Assembly (NCBI GenBank): GCA_964636985.1
Contig: CAZWSX010000071.1
Span: 1-10,712 of the forward strand
DNA length: 10,712 nt
Direction of reading: 5' to 3'
Source of the DNA: CAZWSX01 sp964636985
Lineage (GTDB): Bacteria > Planctomycetota > Planctomycetia > Pirellulales > Pirellulaceae
Made by a program: the position numbers and the translations under genes. Each line of letters begins with the position of its first letter. Positions within the stretch are counted from its first letter, which is position 1. Below, in pieces: positions 6,196 to 10,712 of the stretch. A model generated the notes under the pieces. It searched no databases. It saw nothing but the letters and a program-made list of their open reading frames with translations, and was not told where the DNA came from.

Positions 6196-6873
6196 CTACG
6201 AATCAACCGAAGCTTTGATACGGGCCGCGTCGAGCTTATCAGCGGCTGCCTGACGACGGTGAAGCCAAAACTCGACGGCAATGGGAATAAGCGACACCGC
6301 GACAATAAGAAGCGATGCCAAGCCGATGTTCTTTTTGATGACGTCGATCTGGCCAAGAAAGTAACCCGCCAGCGTGCAAGCGAAAACCCAAATAACGCCT
6401 CCGACGACGTTGTAGAGCAGGAACTTGCCGTAATTCATATTGCCGATGCCAGCCACAAACGGCGCGAACGTCCGAACGATAGGCACGAAGCGGGCCAGGA
6501 TGATCGTCTTGGCGCCGTATTTCTCGAAGAACCATTCGGTCTTGGTGATGTGCTTGCGATTAAAGAGCCACGACTTCTCGCTCCGAAGGACCTTCGGCCC
6601 GAGATACTTGCCGATGTGGTAGTTGACCGTGTCGCCGAGGATCGCGGCGACCGTCAGCAATCCGCACAGCAACCAAATATTGAGATCGCCGATGGCGGCC
6701 AGTGCGCCGGCCGCGAACAGTAGAGAATCGCCTGGCAGAATCGGCGTGACCACCAGCCCCGTTTCGGCAAAGATGATGGCGAACAAGATCGCGTACATCC
6801 AGATGCCATAATCCGCCACGGCGCCCTTCAGATGATGGTCAAAGTGCAGGACGAAATCGATGAGTTCACGCAC
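6196..6873 (-). CDS. DedA-family membrane protein (SNARE-associated/VTT domain)
   Basis: The 225-residue integral membrane protein starts at a GTG (6873), with AAGG about 10 nt upstream. Family residues are all present: E37 in FAETGLVVTPILPGDS with D49, GDTVNYHIGKYLG (80-92), and the signature ARFVPIVRTFAPFVAG (127-142) containing R128 and R134. These match acidic and basic residues shown to be essential in E. coli YqjA. Several hydrophobic segments and re-entrant loops are expected, with the last helix near 185-205 and a charged C-terminal tail. DedA proteins act in lipid-carrier or phospholipid translocation and proton-dependent envelope homeostasis; the substrate here is not predictable. 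It is followed by lhgO after 9 bp. A leader hairpin overlaps the ribosome-binding region. Confidence 0.92.
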   Translation of the reverse strand: MRELIDFVLHFDHHLKGAVADYGIWMYAILFAIIFAETGLVVTPILPGDSLLFAAGALAAIGDLNIWLLCGLLTVAAILGDTVNYHIGKYLGPKVLRSEKSWLFNRKHITKTEWFFEKYGAKTIILARFVPIVRTFAPFVAGIGNMNYGKFLLYNVVGGVIWVFACTLAGYFLGQIDVIKKNIGLASLLIVAVSLIPIAVEFWLHRRQAAADKLDAARIKASVDS

Positions 6874-6884
6874 GCGGATCGCAC

Positions 6885-6922
6885 CTTGGGAAGACCGTCA
6901 AACAATCAGGACGTCTTCCAAG
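6885..6922 (-). promoter_or_regulatory. Leader hairpin next to the dedA ribosome-binding site
   Basis: On the transcribed strand CTTGGAAGAC (6922-6913) can pair with GTCTTCCCAAG (6895-6885), ten pairs with one bulged C, around a 17-nt loop. The 3' arm ends in the AAG that starts the AAGG Shine-Dalgarno sequence (6887-6884) of the GTG at 6873. Folding would partly hide the ribosome-binding site. The structure is seen directly; a regulatory role is inference. Confidence 0.35.
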
Positions 6923-7042
6923 TGTAGCCTGAACCCAGCGTGCTGGCGTAACGTGCGCAGGCCGCATTTCTCGCGAAATCGTTACGACGCGCATTCTGCC
7001 TTTAGGGCTCGGTCTGCGGAGAAGGCGGCGACGCCCCAAGAC

Positions 7043-7082
7043 GATTAATCGATTGATGATTGTTGATTTGTGATTTTTGAAG
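7043..7082 (+). repeat. Terminal inverted repeat, left
   Basis: The repeat starts GATTAATCGATTGATGATTG and continues as T-rich TGATTT units ending in GAAG. The first 20 nt are identical to the inverse of the right copy; four mismatches occur in the second half. It is strikingly A+T-rich against the surrounding sequence. Confidence 0.75.
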
Positions 7083-7092
7083 TTTGGGGACG

Positions 7093-7473
7093 TTAGGGCG
7101 TGTCTCTTTTCGGTTCGCGATTGCGATCTGCGGTTTGGACACTCTTCACAAAGATAGCAATGAGTTCGTTGCATTCAGTAACGAGTTGACCGAGTCGCTC
7201 GCGGGGAATCATTGGCTTCTGTTCAATGACCTTTAGCCAAACCAAAGTCTCGCGGAGTTCCTTGAGCGCCACTTTCAACTTGTGAACAAAGTCCGCTCTC
7301 GACTCGGCCGCCCGTGCCTCGGCATAGTTCGGTGCAGGTGAGGTACCAGAACGAACGAGTTGGTTCGCGACATGCTTTCCCGCCTTGGTGTCCGGCAGCG
7401 CCTCAACCACGTTGATAACGCGCACCGCAAATTCAATTAACCGATCCTCGATCTCAAGCGATCTTTCGTCCAC
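7093..7473 (-). CDS. Four-helix-bundle protein, 23S rRNA intervening-sequence (IVP) type
   Basis: This 126-residue cytosolic, all-helical protein matches the TIGR02436/IVP family. Conserved features include LPDTKAGKHVANQLVRSGTS, the small-residue turn SPAPNYAEARAAESRADFVH, and KLKVALKELRETLVWLKVI. The family (about 110-130 residues) was first found encoded within intervening sequences of 23S rRNA genes and is also common as single genes; structural work shows pentameric four-helix bundles, and its biochemical role is unknown. The start is GTG at 7473 with AAGG 10 nt upstream; the only other methionine lies well inside the protein. The gene lies between inverted A+T-rich repeats and does not resemble its neighbours functionally, which suggests it arrived as a unit. 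No rRNA gene is in the window. Confidence 0.9.
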   Translation of the reverse strand: MDERSLEIEDRLIEFAVRVINVVEALPDTKAGKHVANQLVRSGTSPAPNYAEARAAESRADFVHKLKVALKELRETLVWLKVIEQKPMIPRERLGQLVTECNELIAIFVKSVQTADRNREPKRDTP

Positions 7474-7488
7474 GCACGCCTGCCTTCA

Positions 7489-7528
7489 CTTCGCAAATCA
7501 AAAATCATCAATCATCAATCGATTAATC
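7489..7528 (-). repeat. Terminal inverted repeat, right
   Basis: Read on the minus strand this copy starts GATTAATCGATTGATGATTG and ends TTGATTTGCGAAG. It lies just upstream of the four-helix-bundle gene, so transcripts of that gene may start within or before it. The MFS stop codon is 4 bp away. Its second half is closer to the solo copy at 4841-4872 than to the left copy. Confidence 0.75.
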
Positions 7529-7532
7529 AACG

Positions 7533-9263
7533 TCATTCGGGCAGCGGCTCGCCTTTCGTCTCTGGCGCCAACCAGATCAGGACCAGGCCCAACAGGTAAA
7601 CCAAGCTGATCGCCGAGCAGGCCAGCGGGTAGCCGGGCGGGATCGTGATGCCGCCGAGATTCAAGCCGTCGGCGCCGCCCAACTTGAAAACGGTCGCTGT
7701 TTGCAAGGCGCCGATGGCTGCCAGGATGCGGCCGAAATTGAAGCCGAAGCCTTGGCCTGTCGCGCGGACGTTGGTGCGAAAGAGTTCCGGCAGGTAAAGC
7801 GGGAGCCAGCCGTAGAAGCTCGCCGTACAGGCACCGCCTAAAAATGTCGCGAACAAGAACTCGTGCCCGTACGACTTGTTGAAGACATAAAGCCAAATCA
7901 CCGACACCAGCGAAGCGATACACAGCAAGCAGTAAGCCGGGCGACGTCCGATCCAGTCGCCGAGCATCGCGGCAAAAATTGTCCCGAGTGTCGCGCCGAT
8001 GCTCGCCGCAATTAGGGTCCACGCCTTCGCATCTTGAATAGGAGCTTGCAACCTGGCGGCGCCTTCCTTGTCGCCCGCGTCGGCGAGCGCTTTGGCTTGA
8101 TTGCGAGCAGGCTCGGTCAACTTATCGGCGTACGTGGGCGCCCATTGGATCGATCCCCAGGTTCCCATCAGCGCGATGCCGCTCAGCACGGCCGCCAGGA
8201 GCATACGGCGAAGTGTGCCGCCAACGTTGGTCGTCGCATCGCGATCGCGTTGCCGTTGCAAGAACCGGAGCACGGGATACGTAAAGCCAATCGCCGCTAC
8301 AGCGATGCCACCCAACGTCGTAACCACGCGGATCGCGATCGTTGACGCATCCCCCGCCGAAGCGTTGAAGCTAGGCAGCGCCCAAACCAGGATGATCAGG
8401 AACGGGCCAAGCACACCGCCGGCCACACCGAGCAAATCGATGCTCGACCAGTTGGAAGTGGTTCCCGACTTCTGCTCGTGCTGCCATTTTTCAGACTCAG
8501 GGACAAAGGCGCGAATGAAGAACGTGAGTAGCGCCGGCACGACGCCAAGCATCATCATCAGCCGCCAACCTTGATTGGCGGTAAACCAGTCCGCCGTTTC
8601 TGCGCTTGCTCCGGCCGAAAGAAACCAGCCGTGAAACGTGGCCAGCATCGGCGTCAAGAAAATCTGGACTACTCCGACAAGCGCATAGCCAACGTTCGCA
8701 GCTGCACCAATCAATCCGGCCATGAACGCGCGCGAGCGATTGGGCCATACTTCCATCACGAGCGCGACGCCCAGCGACCATTCGCCCCCCATGCCAAGTG
8801 CGGCGACAAATCGCAGCAGCAAGATCTGCCCCGGGTGCGAGCAAACGCCGCATAGCCCCGTGAAGACTGCGTACGTGAGAACGCTCAACGTCATCGCGCG
8901 AACGCGGCCGATGCGGTCGCCAAGCCAACCAAACACGACACCACCAACCGCCGCGCCAATCAGAAAGCCCGCCGTGACAACACCGAACCACAGGGCGAGT
9001 TGCTGTTCAGCGGCAGCTGGATCGGCGGCCGTTGCTCCGGCGCGCGCAAGCAAATCCTTCACCGCGCTTCGTCCGACTAACGAAAACACGCCCATCTCGG
9101 CGCCATCGAACATCCAGCCCAACAGCGCCGCGATCAGAGCGAGCCACTGGCCAACACTCGTGCCGGGCGGGTCGCCCGACTTCTTTGCCCCATCGCCTTC
9201 CCGCGTCTTGTTGGTGGGCGGAGTATACGGATTCGACTTAGGTGGCGCAGTAGTCGTCGACAT
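7533..9263 (-). CDS. MFS transporter, organic-acid/sugar proton symporter-like
   Basis: The 576-residue protein has about 12 hydrophobic segments after a 36-residue soluble N-terminus carrying SNPYTPP. TM1 (about 39-62) contains FDGAEMGVF with D53 and E56, resembling the DGxD-type TM1 of aromatic-acid (AAHS) and sialate/lactate symporters. Motif A between TM2 and TM3 is GWLGDRIGR (112-120), and GDWIGRRPAY repeats it in the second half. RFVAALGMGGEWSLGVALVM is the TM4 signature, and LPELFRTNVRATGQGFGFNF is typical of sugar/organic-acid porters. It is longer than the usual 400-450 residues because of the N-terminus and extended loops after TM1 and in the second half (an Ala/Asp/Lys-rich loop around KALADAGDKEGAARLQ). 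The substrate is not predictable. No strong Shine-Dalgarno precedes the ATG. The divergent neighbour starts 217 bp away. Confidence 0.88.
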   Translation of the reverse strand: MSTTTAPPKSNPYTPPTNKTREGDGAKKSGDPPGTSVGQWLALIAALLGWMFDGAEMGVFSLVGRSAVKDLLARAGATAADPAAAEQQLALWFGVVTAGFLIGAAVGGVVFGWLGDRIGRVRAMTLSVLTYAVFTGLCGVCSHPGQILLLRFVAALGMGGEWSLGVALVMEVWPNRSRAFMAGLIGAAANVGYALVGVVQIFLTPMLATFHGWFLSAGASAETADWFTANQGWRLMMMLGVVPALLTFFIRAFVPESEKWQHEQKSGTTSNWSSIDLLGVAGGVLGPFLIILVWALPSFNASAGDASTIAIRVVTTLGGIAVAAIGFTYPVLRFLQRQRDRDATTNVGGTLRRMLLAAVLSGIALMGTWGSIQWAPTYADKLTEPARNQAKALADAGDKEGAARLQAPIQDAKAWTLIAASIGATLGTIFAAMLGDWIGRRPAYCLLCIASLVSVIWLYVFNKSYGHEFLFATFLGGACTASFYGWLPLYLPELFRTNVRATGQGFGFNFGRILAAIGALQTATVFKLGGADGLNLGGITIPPGYPLACSAISLVYLLGLVLIWLAPETKGEPLPE

Positions 9264-9480
9264 GGGCAGGAACCAACAAGAAGGCGGGAAAGAGCAGCGG
9301 CGGGTCGACGTCTAGGATAGCAGAGGAGCGGTATGTAAGGGAAAGAATTTTCGGATGGCTCAATCCTGTCGATTTGCAGTTGGGCCGAGCTAGAACCCGA
9401 ATTTGGCATGCTTCCATCGTGCGCGCGGTAGAGTATCACATCTCGGGCCTTGAACCTTCTGCGTAGGGGCAACTTGTGGC
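9264..9480. other. Divergent intergenic region
   Basis: This region lies between the divergent MFS gene and the 9481 gene, so it should hold promoters for both. No hexamer pair with good matches and 16-18 bp spacing was found in either direction. No hairpin or palindrome of note was seen. Confidence 0.5.
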
Positions 9481-10104
9481 ATGACCCGCTTTAGCCTGCG
9501 AACGATTTTTATCGGCGTCACTGTCGTGGGGTTGATCATCGGCTGCGCCGTACTTCAGTGGCATAATTTCGCACTGCGGCGAGAGGTCGAGCAACTGCGC
9601 ACGGAACTTGGATACCTCGTTCCAATCGACGAATCCAAAGTGAACATCATCGAAGTACCCACGACTGAGCCCTACACGTGGCGTTGGCGGGTCTTTGCAC
9701 CGGAAGGAACGGTGTTTGACGCGGGGATTATCACAAAGCAGATTCCACGCCACGGAACGCCTGGGCCGTCATTCCTCGGATTCCAGATTCCGTCAGAGCG
9801 TCATGGAGTATTAGTCACAGCTTCCGTCGCGAAGGATTTGGAGGATGGTTATGCCTTGCGGCTGGATTTTGGCGATGGAAGGACCATGAGCTCTCGTACG
9901 CCCTTGAAGCCAAAGGAGTTTCTTGATGGCAGCTGCTCGCACCTGACCGTGGGGCGAGGCGGTACGGAGGTTTGCGAGTTCGATCAACCCATCATTCTGC
10001 ACCGTCGACGGCTGATGGAACCGGTATCGCCCACGGTTTCAAGTGAACCGGATGGTCCCGCGCGCGGACTTATGTTTTGGATAACACCCAAGAAGAAGCC
10101 TTAG
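9481..10104 (+). CDS. Membrane-anchored hypothetical protein with planctomycete RFSLRT start
   Basis: The 207-residue protein begins MTRFSLRTIFIGVTVVGLII. The RFSLRT stretch followed by a single helix (about residues 9-27) recurs at the start of many planctomycete proteins of unknown function. A short heptad-like stretch (FALRREVEQLRTELGYL, about 30-46) suggests a coiled coil just outside the membrane. The remainder (about 47-207) is a predicted beta-rich soluble domain with WRWRVFAPEG and YALRLDFGDG, presumably on the outer side of the membrane. There is no cleavage site, so it is probably anchored. AGGGG at 9464-9468 is rather far (12 nt) from the ATG. It is divergent from the MFS gene, and the next gene follows after 95 bp. 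Function unknown. Confidence 0.75.
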   Translation: MTRFSLRTIFIGVTVVGLIIGCAVLQWHNFALRREVEQLRTELGYLVPIDESKVNIIEVPTTEPYTWRWRVFAPEGTVFDAGIITKQIPRHGTPGPSFLGFQIPSERHGVLVTASVAKDLEDGYALRLDFGDGRTMSSRTPLKPKEFLDGSCSHLTVGRGGTEVCEFDQPIILHRRRLMEPVSPTVSSEPDGPARGLMFWITPKKKP

Positions 10105-10199
10105 CGAAGCGACATCGTTCTTCATCAGGAGGATTGAACCGGGCCGCAAGACACCGCGTAATCCATGGGGCGACGGGGTAACTCGATAGGAAACATCTG

Positions 10200-10646
10200 A
10201 TGACTACCAAATCACTATTGTTAGCCGGCACCATCTTTCTGGCACTCTGGACAGCGGCGACGGGCGATGAACCAGCCAAGTCGGAGCCGGCCTACACAAC
10301 TTGGATCTGGCCCGTCACGGGCCCCAAGGGGAGGCCGAAAGAGGAACTCCAACTTCTGGAAACGCTGCGAACGGTGGTTGGCTCCAAACTCAAGCTCCAA
10401 GACGAACCCGAGAAGAGTATCGGGTGTTGCCTGTGGGTCGAAGTCGCTGATGGGGTGTCAGAAATCAATGACGAGGGTTACGTCATTCTCTTGCAGCGCG
10501 GCGGCGGTTGGCTCAAAGCGACGAGCACGAAGCAACTCGAAGCAGCGATCGAACGTTTGCGCAAAGTGTCACAAGTGCGAGATGGGACCGTCCATTTGCC
10601 GCTGGGCGTGTTGACCAACCATCGCGTGATCGCGCCGAAGGAATAA
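10200..10646 (+). CDS. Secreted hypothetical protein with signal peptide
   Basis: The 148-residue protein begins MTTKSLLLAGTIFLALWTAA, a classic Sec signal peptide with likely cleavage near residue 22 (before DEPAKSEP). The mature part of about 125 residues contains ELQLLETLRTVVGSKLKLQD, a Cys-Cys pair (IGCCLWVEV), and a C-terminal helix (KQLEAAIERLRKVSQ). No enzymatic motif or known family was recognised. AGGAA at 10188-10192 lies 7 nt before the ATG and supports this start. It follows the 9481 gene by 95 bp on the same strand; co-transcription is possible but not shown. Confidence 0.7.
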   Translation: MTTKSLLLAGTIFLALWTAATGDEPAKSEPAYTTWIWPVTGPKGRPKEELQLLETLRTVVGSKLKLQDEPEKSIGCCLWVEVADGVSEINDEGYVILLQRGGGWLKATSTKQLEAAIERLRKVSQVRDGTVHLPLGVLTNHRVIAPKE

Positions 10647-10663
10647 AACACAGAGTACACGGC

Positions 10664-10679
10664 GCGGGCTATCGCCCGC
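10664..10679. terminator. Short GC-rich hairpin after the 10200 gene
   Basis: GCGGGC (10664-10669) pairs with GCCCGC (10674-10679) around loop TATC, 17 nt after the stop codon. There is no T tract (AACCCAAGG follows), so it may act as a 3'-end stabiliser, a weak terminator or a dispersed hairpin repeat. Confidence 0.35.
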
Positions 10680-10712
10680 AACCCAAGGAGATGAAACAGA
10701 AAAAGCGTGGAA

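Larger units (their letters stand above)
7043..7528. mobile_element. Candidate cassette: four-helix-bundle gene between inverted A+T-rich repeats
   Basis: A 40-nt repeat at 7043-7082 and its inverse at 7489-7528 (36/40 identical) enclose a single 127-codon gene, giving a 486-bp unit. It begins 4 bp past the MFS stop codon and separates that gene from dedA. No target-site duplication is obvious (flanks AAGAC and AACGT). A solo partial copy of the repeat lies at 4841-4872. No transposase is encoded, so any movement would depend on other functions. Four-helix-bundle (IVP) genes are known from intervening sequences in 23S rRNA genes. Confidence 0.45.

Noticed and set aside
5479..6723. Long plus-strand open frame of 414 codons antisense to lhgO and dedA
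   Set aside because: It is a G+C-driven shadow of two well-recognised minus-strand genes. The product has no recognisable domain and spans the boundary between them.
10122..10135. Perfect AGGAGG in the 10105-10199 gap
   Set aside because: No ATG or GTG follows at a workable distance; the only near start is a TTG at 2-nt spacing.
10685..10712. AAGGAG directly followed by ATG at the right edge
   Set aside because: Spacing of zero is not workable for initiation at that ATG, and the window ends before any coding content can be judged.

Overview
The window looks like a piece of a Planctomycetota chromosome, probably Pirellulales-like. This rests on the moderately high G+C content, two membrane proteins with an N-terminal NPYxxP motif (NPYEAP and NPYTPP), a small anchored protein opening with RFSLRT, and an FHA-GAF-PP2C phosphatase. 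The lineage call is recognition from memory, not a search.

Bases 1 to about 2580 are accessory DNA and look like the degraded end of an integrated element. In order they hold: a frameshifted C-terminal remnant of an rve-type transposase (minus strand); a gene-poor stretch with three GTTAAC palindromes, a possible 21-residue ORF and a good intrinsic terminator; a strong sigma70-like promoter driving a DUF5681-like phage-associated gene and a small NPYEAP membrane protein; an unrecognised gene preceded by an unusual leader with interleaved inverted repeats; and the tail of a tyrosine recombinase that runs into a tRNA-Gly(CCC) gene on the opposite strand. A recombinase beside the 3' end of a tRNA is the classic signature of tRNA-targeted integration.

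Bases 2657 to 9480 are mostly core-like. A plus-strand gene encodes an FHA-GAF-SpoIIE/RsbU-type phosphatase. Convergent to it on the minus strand are, in transcription order, a 12-helix MFS transporter, a small four-helix-bundle (23S rRNA IVP-type) gene, a DedA membrane protein and an L-2-hydroxyglutarate oxidase (lhgO); dedA and lhgO are 9 bp apart. The four-helix-bundle gene lies between two 40-nt A+T-rich inverted repeats (36/40 identical), and a solo third copy of the repeat lies 2.2 kb away in the phosphatase-lhgO intergenic region. That intergenic region is itself a symmetric module of two inverted composite repeats.

Bases 9481 to 10712 hold two plus-strand genes for small anchored or secreted proteins of unknown function, then a short hairpin.

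The signals most worth following are (1) the leader at 1630-1696, where a hairpin loop is an exact 10-nt complement of the downstream Shine-Dalgarno region, giving a pseudoknot topology, and (2) the four-helix-bundle cassette with inverted terminal repeats and a solo repeat elsewhere. No complete defence system, CRISPR array or biosynthetic cluster is visible.
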